DNA of 64,000 bases from CAVWZH01 sp963765285 (GCA_963765285.1 CAVXVR010000003.1:1222184-1286183), one strand, 5' to 3'; shown: positions 26,721 through 34,316, numbered from the stretch's first letter. Notes: generated from the letters alone by a model not told the origin. A program made the numbers and translations.

Positions 26721-26820
26721 ACCACAAAAGACACGAAGTCCCACGGAGGAAAACTCTCGGTTCAAACCTTCGTGTGCCGGAGCCTGCCCTGAGCGAAGTC
26801 GAAGGGTGTCCTTCGTGGTT
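26721..26820. repeat. Dispersed ACCAC...GTGGT inverted repeat, copy 1
   Basis: Left arm ACCACAAAAGACAC from 26721 and right arm GTGTCCTTCGTGGT ending 26820, complementary with two mismatches, enclosing a second dispersed motif beginning GCCTGCCCTGAGC (26782-26807). Non-coding, between the adenosine deaminase and racemase genes. The same arm sequence recurs at 27.9 and 47.7 kb. Confidence 0.6.
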
Positions 26821-26832
26821 TACGAACTTACT

Positions 26833-27852
26833 TCACTTTGCCCCGACTGCGGCGTCGAACAAATTCAGGAACCCCAGCTTCTTCTCCGCAGCCAGGAACG
26901 ACGCCTCAAAAGAATTGCGCGCCAGTTCCCGCAAATGCTCGTCGGTGAAGCCGAAACTTTCCTGGGCTAACTGATACTCCCGCGAGAGCGACGTTTGAAA
27001 CATCGCAGGATCGTCCGAATTCAGCGTGATCATCAGCCCCTGATCAAAATAATTCCGCACCGGATGTTCGGCCAATTCCTTGCAGCATCCCGTCCGCAGA
27101 TTGCTGGTGATGCAGATTTCAACCGGAACCTGCCGCGTGGCCAGCTCTTCCACCAGTTCCGAATCCTGCGCCGCAGTCAACCCGTGGCCGATCCGTTCGG
27201 CACGCAGATTCAGCGCGCCCCAGATCGACTCGGGCCCGGCGCTTTCACCGGCATGAGCCGTAAGGCGCAGGCCGTGGTCGGCCGCGAAGGCGTAGGCTTC
27301 ACGGAACAGTTCCGGCGGACCCTTCTGCTCGTCGCCTCCGATTCCGATTCCGATCACATGGCGGTCCTGATAGCGGACCGCCAGCTCAAAAACTTTCTGC
27401 GTCGCTTCCGCGCCAAATTGACGGATGGAGTCGAAAATCCAGAGCAGCGAAATGCCGAAGTCGCGCTCGCCCCGTTCCCGCCCGCGCTCCAGGCCCTCAA
27501 GAATCGCAGCAAAATCCTGCTTCCGCCAAAGGCAAACGCCGACCGAGACGTATACTTCGGCGTGCAGAACGTTCTCTTCCTTCAGCCTTTGCATCAGGCG
27601 ATAGGTGATCAGTTCGTAATCGTCCGCCGTCCGCAGATGCTCGGTGACGTTCTTGAACGCCATCAGAAAACCGTTGAAATCTTCGTAGCGATAAAGTTGC
27701 GCGGTCTCAGCCAGCGTGCCAGATTCCCCGTGCCGTTCGCGGAGTTCAAGCAGCGTTGCAGGTTCGATCGCTCCTTCCAGATGCAAATGCAGCTCCGCCT
27801 TGGGAAGCGTCCGGATGAAACTCGACGGCGGCTGCTCGCGCGCAGGAGTCAT
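26833..27852 (-). CDS. add: Adenosine deaminase
   Basis: A 339-residue TIM-barrel protein of normal length. All metal and catalytic motifs are visible: HLHLEG (residues ~22-27, two zinc His), HAGE (His and catalytic Glu region), RIGHG and the SDDPAMF motif carrying the zinc Asp. Deaminates adenosine to inosine in purine salvage (adenine deaminase activity is possible in this superfamily). Located upstream of the racemase gene on the same strand, with repeat DNA between them, so co-transcription is uncertain. Confidence 0.92.
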   Translation of the reverse strand: MTPAREQPPSSFIRTLPKAELHLHLEGAIEPATLLELRERHGESGTLAETAQLYRYEDFNGFLMAFKNVTEHLRTADDYELITYRLMQRLKEENVLHAEVYVSVGVCLWRKQDFAAILEGLERGRERGERDFGISLLWIFDSIRQFGAEATQKVFELAVRYQDRHVIGIGIGGDEQKGPPELFREAYAFAADHGLRLTAHAGESAGPESIWGALNLRAERIGHGLTAAQDSELVEELATRQVPVEICITSNLRTGCCKELAEHPVRNYFDQGLMITLNSDDPAMFQTSLSREYQLAQESFGFTDEHLRELARNSFEASFLAAEKKLGFLNLFDAAVGAK

Positions 27853-27920
27853 AATTCAGATTGTAGATTCTTGAGATGAGATTGGCGAGAAGGAAGAACT
27901 CAGCGCAGCAGCGACCCTTT

Positions 27921-27988
27921 AACCACGAAGGACACGAAGGAAATTGCCGGGACTAAAACCTTTGTGAAACTTCGTGTCCTTTGTGGTT
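27921..27988. repeat. Dispersed ACCAC...GTGGT inverted repeat, copy 2
   Basis: AACCACGAAGGACACGAAG (27921-27939) and its reverse complement (27970-27988) with one mismatch, 30-base spacer. Lies between the permease 3' end and the adenosine deaminase start. It belongs to the same family as the copies at 26.7 and 47.7 kb. Confidence 0.75.
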
Positions 27989-28065
27989 AATCGGTTTTCC
28001 TGGTCCATCCTGAAATTGATCCACGACCGACCCCGACAGAGTAGGTGGCGACTGAAAGCTAATAG

Positions 28066-29664
28066 CTATTTCTTCGCAAACTCACTGCGGTGACGGCTGT
28101 AGAAAACGTAGATCACTAACCCGAGAAACAGCCAAAGTACGAAGCGAAGCCAGGTAATAACGGTGAGTCCGGTCATCAGCCCACCACAAAGGACGATCGA
28201 AATCAGCGGAAACCACGGCACCAGCGGGACTTTGAAGATGCGTGGCCGGTCAGGTTGCGTGCGGCGCAGGATAATCACGCCCAACGAGACGAGAACGAAA
28301 GCAAACAGCGTGCCGATATTCGAGAGGTCAGCGGCATCGCTGATGGCAAATATCCCTGCGGGAACACCGACGGCAAGCCCCGCAATCCAGGTGGAATAAT
28401 GCGGCGTTTTGAATTTCGCGTGAACTTTAGAGAAAAGCGCCGGGAAAAGCCGGTCGCGCGACATGGCATACCAGATGCGCGCCTGGCCGTACTGAAAAAC
28501 CAGCAGCGACGAGATCATCCCGGTCAGCGCCCCGATTACGATAATCGACTGCGCCCAACGGCTGGCGCCCAGCGTCTTCAAAGCGTAGGCTACCGGAGCC
28601 TCGGCAGCTTCACCGGAAACAAAAGTTGTGTACTTCATCATGCCGAGCAGCACGATGGAGACGCCGACATAAAGCACCGTGCATACAATCAGCGACGCAA
28701 TGATCCCGAACGGCAAATCGCGCTGCGGATTGCGCGCCTCCTCCGCCGCCGTGGATACGGAGTCGAATCCGATGTAAGTAAAGAAAACAATGGCGCCCCC
28801 CGTCACGACGCCGCCGAACCCCGAAGGCGCAAACGGTTTCCAGTTGCTCGAGTGCACCAGCGCCCCGCCCACGGCCAGAAATATTAGGATCGCGCCAATC
28901 TTGATCGCCACCATCACGTTGTTGGCCTCGGCAGACTCGCGGATGCCGCGCACCAGCAACACGGTCAGAATAAAAATAATCAGAAACGCGGGAATGTTGA
29001 AGTACGAGCCCGTCCAGTGGCCCGACTCCCAAACCGGCGTCGACCACCGATCCGGCAGATTCAATCCGAACGACGCCAACTGCGCCTTGGTGTACGCGCT
29101 GAATCCAATCGCCACGACAACATTGCTGACCACATATTCGAGGATGAGGTCCCAGCCGATGATCCAGGCGAAAATCTCGCCCAGCGTGGCATAGGAATAC
29201 GTGTAAGCGCTGCCCGCGATCGGGATCATCGAGGCCAGTTCGGCGTAGCAGAGTCCCGCAAAGCTGCACGCGATGGCGACCAGAAAAAAAGAAATCGCGA
29301 TCGAAGGCCCAGCCGCCGGACGCCCGTGCATCAGGACTTGCGCCGTCCCGCCACCACGCAGAAAGTTCACGATGATATCGAGAACCTGCGCATGCAGGAT
29401 GGAAGGCGCCTGAAAATATTCCCCGGCCGCTGCGGTTCCAGTCAGCACAAATATTCCGGAGCCGATGATGGCCCCGATCCCCAGCGCAGTCAGCGACCAC
29501 GGCCCCAGGCTTTTTTGCAGCCGCTGCCCGGGGGCTTCCGATTCAGCGATCAACTTGTCGATGGATTTGCAGCACAGGACCTGATGCTCGGAGGTGCGGA
29601 TGGTCGCGGCGGGATCGGTGGATGGTTGTGACAAAGGTTCTTTTGTCTCCCAAGGCCCCTGCAT
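28066..29664 (-). CDS. APC-superfamily amino-acid permease (cationic amino-acid transporter type)
   Basis: A 532-residue polytopic inner-membrane protein with about 12-14 hydrophobic helices. The conserved first-helix motif LGIGAIIGSGIFVLTG and the IPIAGSAYTYSYATLGE segment of the CAT/APC family are present, as is FFTYIGFDSVSTAAEEARNPQRD. It carries an insertion between helices 1 and 2 (NFLRGGGTAQVLMHGRPA) seen in acidobacterial homologues. Likely imports amino acids by proton symport or exchange. A 10-bp inverted repeat lies just upstream of the start. Confidence 0.88.
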   Translation of the reverse strand: MQGPWETKEPLSQPSTDPAATIRTSEHQVLCCKSIDKLIAESEAPGQRLQKSLGPWSLTALGIGAIIGSGIFVLTGTAAAGEYFQAPSILHAQVLDIIVNFLRGGGTAQVLMHGRPAAGPSIAISFFLVAIACSFAGLCYAELASMIPIAGSAYTYSYATLGEIFAWIIGWDLILEYVVSNVVVAIGFSAYTKAQLASFGLNLPDRWSTPVWESGHWTGSYFNIPAFLIIFILTVLLVRGIRESAEANNVMVAIKIGAILIFLAVGGALVHSSNWKPFAPSGFGGVVTGGAIVFFTYIGFDSVSTAAEEARNPQRDLPFGIIASLIVCTVLYVGVSIVLLGMMKYTTFVSGEAAEAPVAYALKTLGASRWAQSIIVIGALTGMISSLLVFQYGQARIWYAMSRDRLFPALFSKVHAKFKTPHYSTWIAGLAVGVPAGIFAISDAADLSNIGTLFAFVLVSLGVIILRRTQPDRPRIFKVPLVPWFPLISIVLCGGLMTGLTVITWLRFVLWLFLGLVIYVFYSRHRSEFAKK

Positions 29665-29670
29665 GGGTGC

Positions 29671-29699
29671 CCCACCCTTCGCGGTTTTCGAAGGGTGGG
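29671..29699. repeat. Palindrome next to the permease start
   Basis: Perfect inverted repeat CCCACCCTTC (29671-29680) / GAAGGGTGGG (29690-29699), loop of 9 bases, six bases upstream of the permease ATG on the minus strand. It could sequester the translation start or be a REP-type repeat; it lies between two co-directional genes. Confidence 0.55.
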
Positions 29700-29716
29700 C
29701 TCACCGAAATCCGGGC

Positions 29717-29878
29717 TTACCGCTTCGCCTGCCCTCGAGCCAGCTTCTTCACCTTGCGCTTTTTTGAACCGCGCGCGTAATCCCGCGGCTTCAGCGGATG
29801 CTCCAGCTTGTGCTTCTTGCGCGCCGCGCGCTTGGCTTTCTTACGTTCGTCCTTGCTCAACGTCGATGTATTTGCCAT
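29717..29878 (-). CDS. Small highly basic protein of unknown function (53 aa)
   Basis: ATG at 29878, TAA at 29717-29719. The product starts MANTSTLSKDERKKAKRAAR and continues KKHKLEHPLKPRDYARG and SKKRKVKKLARGQAKR: about 40 percent Lys/Arg, no Cys, no membrane helix. Codon use is that of a real gene and an AGGAG lies upstream (complement of ~29893-29897). Such a composition suggests RNA or DNA binding (ribosome-associated or nucleoid-like), which is inference. It is too short for common ORF cutoffs. It lies between the permease and helicase genes on the same strand. Confidence 0.65.
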   Translation of the reverse strand: MANTSTLSKDERKKAKRAARKKHKLEHPLKPRDYARGSKKRKVKKLARGQAKR

Positions 29879-29928
29879 GAATGCTATTTCTTCTCCTAAA
29901 AAATCACGTGGGGACTCGCCCCTCGTTA

Positions 29929-29954
29929 GCCTGCCCTGAGCGCAGTCGAAGGGT
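29929..29954. repeat. Dispersed 26-base motif (second copy)
   Basis: Begins GCCTGCCCTGAGCGCAGTCG and matches 26782-26807 at 25 of 26 positions. Intergenic, downstream of the helicase fragment. Short repeats of this GAGCG-AGTCGAAGG type are scattered through many high-GC genomes. Confidence 0.6.
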
Positions 29955-29977
29955 CCGGTCGAGCGCAGTTCGACGCC

Positions 29978-31156
29978 TTAAACCGCTTCCAACTGCGCAT
30001 ACTTCTCCACCAGCTTCTTTAATCCGAAGCGAGGGAATTGTACCGTAATCTTGGCTTCTTCGCCTTCTCCTTCGCGCTGATAGACCGTTCCCTCGCCATA
30101 TTTGGGATGCCGCACCTTCTGCCCTGGCCGGAACCCTCGCTTGCCTGTAGGCTCCGCCACCGGTACTTTCGCGAAGCTGAACTTCTTCCCCCGCGAAGCA
30201 AAAAACTCCGCAATGTTGTCGATCGAATTGTACTTCGGTCCAGAGTTGCTACTCCGCGGCTTGGCAGGCGCAGCCCAGCTCTTGCTCTGATCCTCATCTT
30301 CGTAAGCGTAATGCGTTCCCTGCTCGTGTGGCCGCGGGCGACTCGCCCGCGCAGCCGAATGCGAAGCACGAGGCGACCCCATCTCCTCCAGCAATTGCGG
30401 CGGCACTTCCTCCAAAAACCGCGAAGGCACGCTAGCCTCGGGCAAGTCGGTCCCATACCGCCGCCGGTACACCGCCCGGGTCAAAACCAGCGTATTCATG
30501 GCCCGCGTCATCCCCACGTAGCACAGCCGCCGCTCTTCCTCCACGTCGTCGGGATTCAAGAACGTCCGCGAGTGCGGAAATAATCCTTCTTCGAGCCCGC
30601 ACAGAAACACCAGAGGAAATTCCAGCCCCTTGGCCGCATGCAAAGTCATCAGAGTGATCTGAGCGCGCTCATCGTAAGCGTCGGCATCGCTCACCAGCGC
30701 CGCATGATCGAGAAACTGATCAAGCGTTTCGCCGCGGTCGCGCGAATCCATGGCGGCGTTCACCAGTTCATGCAGGTTTTCCACGCGAGAGTAAGCTTCA
30801 GGCGAATCTTCCTCTTCCAGCTGTTTGATGTACCCCGTACGGTCGATAAGAAATTTCAAAAGGTCAGCCGTAGTAGCGCCAGCATCCTGCTGGCGTGCGA
30901 ACGGGCCAGAATCTTTCGTTTCCTCCGGCAACGCCGGCGAGACACCGGCGCTACTGTCGCTGCCGAAGTCGAAGGAAATATTTCCGAGCTCTACCGGATC
31001 AAAGTCGGCGGCATCCGCAGGCGCTGCCACACCCGCGTCTTCCTGCAATCGTTCCGCGAAATTTCCTCCCAGCATAGCGCGCCCATCTTCAATCAATTGC
31101 TGAAAGCTCTTCAGCGCCGCCAGCGCCCGCGGCGGCAAGAGTTGCCGATCGATCAC
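29978..31156 (-). CDS. UvrD/PcrA helicase, C-terminal part (frame-broken gene)
   Basis: A 392-residue reading frame beginning with a GTG that overlaps the TGA of the N-terminal part (GTGA, 31153-31156). It holds helicase motifs V (TLMTLHAAKGLEFPLVF, EEGLFPHSR) and VI (RRLCYVGMTRA) and the C-terminal Tudor-like end (GQKVRHPKYGEGTVYQ). It continues directly where the N-terminal part stops, so restoring one base near 31156-31162 would give a single protein. Residues 68-95 (SSAGVSPALPEETKDS...GATT) are encoded by an 84-bp palindromic repeat inserted in frame. Alone this fragment cannot bind ATP. Confidence 0.85.
   Translation of the reverse strand: MIDRQLLPPRALAALKSFQQLIEDGRAMLGGNFAERLQEDAGVAAPADAADFDPVELGNISFDFGSDSSAGVSPALPEETKDSGPFARQQDAGATTADLLKFLIDRTGYIKQLEEEDSPEAYSRVENLHELVNAAMDSRDRGETLDQFLDHAALVSDADAYDERAQITLMTLHAAKGLEFPLVFLCGLEEGLFPHSRTFLNPDDVEEERRLCYVGMTRAMNTLVLTRAVYRRRYGTDLPEASVPSRFLEEVPPQLLEEMGSPRASHSAARASRPRPHEQGTHYAYEDEDQSKSWAAPAKPRSSNSGPKYNSIDNIAEFFASRGKKFSFAKVPVAEPTGKRGFRPGQKVRHPKYGEGTVYQREGEGEEAKITVQFPRFGLKKLVEKYAQLEAV
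30872..30955. repeat. 84-bp REP-like palindromic element inside the helicase gene
   Basis: Ends are inverted AGTAGCGCC (30872-30880) / GGCGCTACT (30947-30955). Inside are two hairpins, GCCAGCA-TCC-TGCTGGC and CGCCGG-CGAGACA-CCGGCG. The length is exactly 28 codons, so the helicase frame is kept and 28 extra residues are added. Element structure and in-frame position suggest a mobile palindromic repeat. Confidence 0.75.
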
Positions 31157-32529
31157 TTCCTTCGAAGCGCGCCCCAGAGCGAAAGCCCCGTCTCCAGCGC
31201 AACCCGCTCCAGCGTTTCAATCGTCGTCTTGCCAATCCCGCGCGCCGGCGAGTTGATCACGCGCAGCAGCGAAATCGAGTCATCCGGATTCTGGATCACT
31301 TTCAAATACGAAATCATGTCTTTAATTTCGGCCCGGTCATAGAACGAAAATCCGCCTACCACGTGATACTTCAACTGGTAGCGGCGCATGGCCTCTTCAA
31401 ACAGCCGGGACTGCGAGTTGGTGCGGTACAGCACCGCCGCCCGCGCAGCTTCGCCTTCATCGGCCGCCTCGCGGATGTAGCGGGCGATCCAGTCGGCGGC
31501 AAACAGCGCTTCATTCTCGCCGTCCGGCGCTTCGTAATAGCCGATCTTGGCCCCGCCCTGCCGCGAGGTCCACAGGTTCTTCCCCTTGCGGCGAATATTG
31601 TTCGCCACCACCGCCGAAGCCGCCTGCAAAATATTCTGCGTCGAACGGTAGTTTTGCTCCAGGCGAATGATCTTCGCCTCAGGAAAATCCTTTTCAAACT
31701 CCAGAATGTTGCGAATATCGGCGCCGCGCCAGGAATAAATCGACTGGTCTTCGTCACCCACGGCGCAGACGTTGTGCCGCGAACCCGCCAGCAGCCGCAT
31801 CAGCTCATATTGCGGACGGTTCGTGTCCTGGTATTCGTCGATCATGATGTAGTGAAAGCGCCGGTTGTAGTAATCCCGCACTTCAGGCGCAGCTTTCAGC
31901 AGCCGCACCGCCTCGAGCAGCAGATCGTCGAAGTCGAACGCGTTGGCCTTGCGCAGCTCCTTGCGATATTCCTCGTAAATGTGGGCGATGCGTTCCGTCT
32001 TGGGATCGCCCGACTGCAAATAAACTTCCTGCGGATCGAGCATATGGTTCTTGGCCCAGGAAATACGCGAGAGCACCGCCGAAGGCGTGAGTTGCTTGTC
32101 GTCGATGCCGAACCGCCGCATGATCGACTTCACCACCTGTTGCTGATCGCTTTCATCGTAGATCACAAAGTTTTTCGTATGCCCGATCGCCGGCTGCCCC
32201 GGAGTGGCCGAAGGAATCCGCAGGGCCTCGATGTCACGTCGCAACATCCGCACGCAGAAAGAATGGAAAGTCGAGATCGTCGGTTTCGCGATGGAAAGCC
32301 CGCCTACCAGCTTGTCCACTCGTTCCACCATCTCGGCGGCGGCCTTGTTGGTAAATGTCATCGCCAAAATGGATTCCGGCATCACGTCCAGGTTCTCGAT
32401 CAGATAGGCGATGCGGTAGGTGATAACACGCGTCTTCCCGCTCCCGGCGCCAGCCAGGATGAGCACCGGGCCCTCAGCGGTCTCGACGGCCTCACGCTGC
32501 TGCGGGTTGAGTTGGTCCAAGAAAGACAA
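31153..32529 (-). CDS. UvrD/PcrA superfamily 1 DNA helicase, N-terminal part (frame-broken gene)
   Basis: A 458-residue frame with motif Q and the opening LNPQQREAVE, Walker A GAGSGKT (~31-37), motif Ia FTNKAAAEM, motif II DEYQDTN, motif III GDEDQSIYSWRGAD and motif IV (FEKDFPEAKIIRLEQNYRST). It stops after SLWGALRRK, at the point where homologues run on through domains 2A/2B. The expected continuation is in the overlapping frame of the neighbouring fragment. The enzyme unwinds DNA 3' to 5' in repair and replication; whether an active protein is made depends on whether the frame break is real. Confidence 0.88.
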   Translation of the reverse strand: MSFLDQLNPQQREAVETAEGPVLILAGAGSGKTRVITYRIAYLIENLDVMPESILAMTFTNKAAAEMVERVDKLVGGLSIAKPTISTFHSFCVRMLRRDIEALRIPSATPGQPAIGHTKNFVIYDESDQQQVVKSIMRRFGIDDKQLTPSAVLSRISWAKNHMLDPQEVYLQSGDPKTERIAHIYEEYRKELRKANAFDFDDLLLEAVRLLKAAPEVRDYYNRRFHYIMIDEYQDTNRPQYELMRLLAGSRHNVCAVGDEDQSIYSWRGADIRNILEFEKDFPEAKIIRLEQNYRSTQNILQAASAVVANNIRRKGKNLWTSRQGGAKIGYYEAPDGENEALFAADWIARYIREAADEGEAARAAVLYRTNSQSRLFEEAMRRYQLKYHVVGGFSFYDRAEIKDMISYLKVIQNPDDSISLLRVINSPARGIGKTTIETLERVALETGLSLWGALRRK

Positions 32530-32633
32530 TGCGGAAGTGGCTCCGAGGTTGATGATTGAATTTTACAGGGATTCGGAGATTGCGGTTGGAGGGATACGAC
32601 GCCGCGGCGAGGACGGCCTCTGTTCGAGAGTCA

Positions 32634-32708
32634 AGAAGTCAGAATTAGAAGTCAGAATTTAGAAGTCAGAGTCTAGAAGTCAGAGTCTAGAAGTCAGAGT
32701 TTAGAAGG
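32634..32708. repeat. Short tandem repeat, 14-bp unit
   Basis: About five copies of AGAAGTCAGAGTCT (variants AGAATT, AGAGTTT) from 32634 to 32702, the first 13 bp long, plus a decayed sixth copy. Non-coding DNA upstream of the helicase gene, which starts at 32529. Slippage-prone. Confidence 0.8.
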
Positions 32709-32780
32709 AGAGTCAAGGAGGTCAAAGTTTAAGGTCGAACCCGAAGCCCGGAAAGTCCGCAGCCGCAAAGCGGCGGGACA

Positions 32781-33360
32781 TGAAAGCCCGGCACGGAAGT
32801 GCCGGGAAAGCAGTTTCCCGACACCCCGAGTCCCGTAGGGACGGCACCCTCACCCAAAAACAAACTCCGGATCATACGTCACCCCCGACTTCCGCAAGAG
32901 CGATACAAACTCATCCTCAAACGAATGCTTCGCATGATGTTCCGCCTGGTGCTCAATATAATGCTTCACCGCCTCCCGGTTTGAAGCGCTCACGCTGAAT
33001 GCTCCGTAACCTTGTTGCCACGAAAAATCCAACCCGTGCTCTCCCAGCCATCGCGAAGAGTTCGCCTTGAGCACCTGGACCGCCTTTGCTATCGGCACCG
33101 AGGCCGGGAGCACGATCAGCAAGTGCGCATGATTGGCGGTTCCTCCCGCGCACAGAACCGGAATCCCGTGGTTCTTGCCGATTCCGATGAAATATCTCGC
33201 CAGCTTTTCGCGCAAGTCGTCCGGAATCGTGTCGCGGCGCTCTTTGGTACTGAATACACAATGAACAAGGATGTTGGGATAGGTGTGGGCCATCGTGCCG
33301 TCCCTCCGGGACTCGATGTCTCGACCCCACCCCACCCGGCACTACCGTGCCGGGCTTTCA
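32781..33360 (-). mobile_element. HUH-transposase unit with inverted REP hairpin ends
   Basis: Left end TGAAAGCCCGGCAC... (32781-32847) contains hairpins CCCGGCAC-GGAA-GTGCCGGG and GTCCC-GTA-GGGAC. The right end (33295-33360) is the inverted counterpart: GTCCC-TCC-GGGAC, then CCCGGCAC-TACC-GTGCCGGG and GCTTTCA. The transposase stop lies 3 bases from the left end and its ATG 1 base from the right end. This is the layout of a REP-associated (RAYT-type) or IS200-like unit. Confidence 0.75.
32850..33293 (-). CDS. Y1 (HUH) transposase, IS200/REP-associated type
   Basis: The ATG at 33293 (MAHTYPNILVHCVFSTK) gives 147 residues, the normal length; an upstream start would translate the REP hairpin. 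The HUH metal motif is NHAHLLIVLP, and the catalytic Tyr is probably that in VKHYIEHQAEHH. Enzymes of this family cut single-stranded DNA at hairpin ends through a 5' phosphotyrosine. Flanking inverted REP hairpins support a RAYT role, mobilising or domesticated with REP elements. It appears intact. Confidence 0.88.
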   Translation of the reverse strand: MAHTYPNILVHCVFSTKERRDTIPDDLREKLARYFIGIGKNHGIPVLCAGGTANHAHLLIVLPASVPIAKAVQVLKANSSRWLGEHGLDFSWQQGYGAFSVSASNREAVKHYIEHQAEHHAKHSFEDEFVSLLRKSGVTYDPEFVFG

Positions 33361-33492
33361 CATAGCGTGCCTTCGGCACTTGAGTTGGTGATCGCGATGG
33401 GGCCGAGGTCCTCCGATGGTTGCGCAACATGGAAACAGCGGTCTGTGACGGATGTCACAGGAATCCAAGAAAGGCCAACAGCCGCGTGGTGC

Positions 33493-33888
33493 TCATCCCG
33501 CCTTCGCCGCCGCCCGCTCCACCTTGCATTCCTCGCACGGACACCAGTCCCGCAGAAACTGCCAGGAATAAATTCCCAGCTCGTGGCCGTCGTTCCAATG
33601 GAACTTGATGGCGTACTTACCCACGGCCTCGGCCGAGGTCGCCTTGGCCGCTTCTTTGAACATGGGCAGAGCGCCGGGCGCGAGTTTCGGCCCCTCTCCC
33701 GGTTGGCGGCCAGCCTTGCCACGTTCATCGTCGCAGAGAGCACAAGGGCACGCATCGCGCAAATAAGGAAATAAATAGTGGGAGCGATGCCCATCCTTCC
33801 AATCAATGTCGACGCCGGTGCCCGTGGTCAGGTTCACCTTTACCGATTTTGGGTCTGCTGAAGGCACGATTTCAGTATCGCATAGCAC
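33493..33888 (-). CDS. DUF971 (gamma-butyrobetaine-hydroxylase-like N-terminal) domain protein
   Basis: A 131-residue protein. It has two similar halves: IDWKDGHRSHYLFPYLRD followed by CPCALC, and FHWNDGHELGIYSWQFLRD followed by CPCEEC, the DUF971 pattern with two CPCxxC motifs that could bind zinc or an iron-sulfur cluster. Family members occur as stand-alone proteins near Fe-S assembly genes; no catalytic role is established. No such genes are adjacent here. The second CPCxxC is more complete than in many family members. Confidence 0.8.
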   Translation of the reverse strand: MLCDTEIVPSADPKSVKVNLTTGTGVDIDWKDGHRSHYLFPYLRDACPCALCDDERGKAGRQPGEGPKLAPGALPMFKEAAKATSAEAVGKYAIKFHWNDGHELGIYSWQFLRDWCPCEECKVERAAAKAG

Positions 33889-33943
33889 GCGCAGTGAAGG
33901 TTCTGTGGGGGCGAAGCAGGGATAAGCTCCCTACAAAAGTAAC

Positions 33944-33973
33944 TTGACCGCGGAGGAATCTGAGGCCGATACT
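33944..33973 (+). promoter_or_regulatory. Candidate sigma-70 promoter for rpmB
   Basis: TTGACC (33944-33949), an 18-base spacer, and GATACT (33968-33973), i.e. 5/6 and 4/6 matches to consensus. It would give a leader of about 150 bases before rpmB containing the 34016 hairpin. By-eye match only. Confidence 0.35.
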
Positions 33974-34015
33974 ATTTTTGTCGCAGGGTGCTATTGTTGC
34001 CCAAGTTTCAAGGAT

Positions 34016-34035
34016 GGCCCCGAGAAATCGGGGCC
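34016..34035 (+). promoter_or_regulatory. GNRA-capped hairpin in the rpmB leader
   Basis: GGCCCCGA-GAAA-TCGGGGCC: perfect 8-bp stem with a GAAA tetraloop, about 92 bases before the L28 start. A stable RNA hairpin; it could be an attenuator, an RNA-binding site for autoregulation, or an mRNA stabiliser. No T-run follows, so a simple terminator is unlikely. Confidence 0.45.
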
Positions 34036-34127
34036 AAGGTCTTTGTGGCCTCCATTTGGCGAAAACCGGCCAATTCCTGTAAAATTGATCTTTTGCTGAT
34101 CAAGTTCTGATTCTTTCTGGAGTACTC

Positions 34128-34316
34128 ATGGCACAAGTTTGCGATATCTGCGGCAAGGGGCCGCAATCGGGTAACAACATCAGCCACGCCCACAACGTGA
34201 CCAAGCGGCGCTGGAACGTAAACCTCCGCCCGGTTCGGGCCAAGGTCAAGGGCGGAAATAAGCGCATTCGTGTATGTACACGCTGCCTGCGCAGCGGCAA
34301 AGTGGTCAAAGCGTAG
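34128..34316 (+). CDS. rpmB: 50S ribosomal protein L28
   Basis: A 62-residue protein matching bL28: MAQVCDICGKGPQSGNNISH, WNVNLRPV and the C-terminal CTRCLRSGKVVK. It carries the CxxC...CxxC zinc-ribbon version (Cys 5/8 and the later CTRC). GGAG six bases before the ATG sets the start. It is alone on the plus strand, without rpmG, and follows a structured leader. Confidence 0.95.
   Translation: MAQVCDICGKGPQSGNNISHAHNVTKRRWNVNLRPVRAKVKGGNKRIRVCTRCLRSGKVVKA

Noticed and set aside
31153..31156. Programmed -1 frameshift in the helicase gene
   Set aside because: No X-XXY-YYZ slippery heptamer at the overlap, so a one-base error or real gene split is more likely.
31363..32559. 398-residue frame opposite the helicase
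   Set aside because: Antisense to helicase motifs I-IV; no homology recognised.
32634..32708. CRISPR-like array
   Set aside because: Units are 13-14 bp directly adjacent without spacers, so it is a simple tandem repeat; no cas genes in the window.
33294..33335. N-terminal extension of the transposase
   Set aside because: These codons are the REP hairpin itself; the normal family start is the ATG at 33293.
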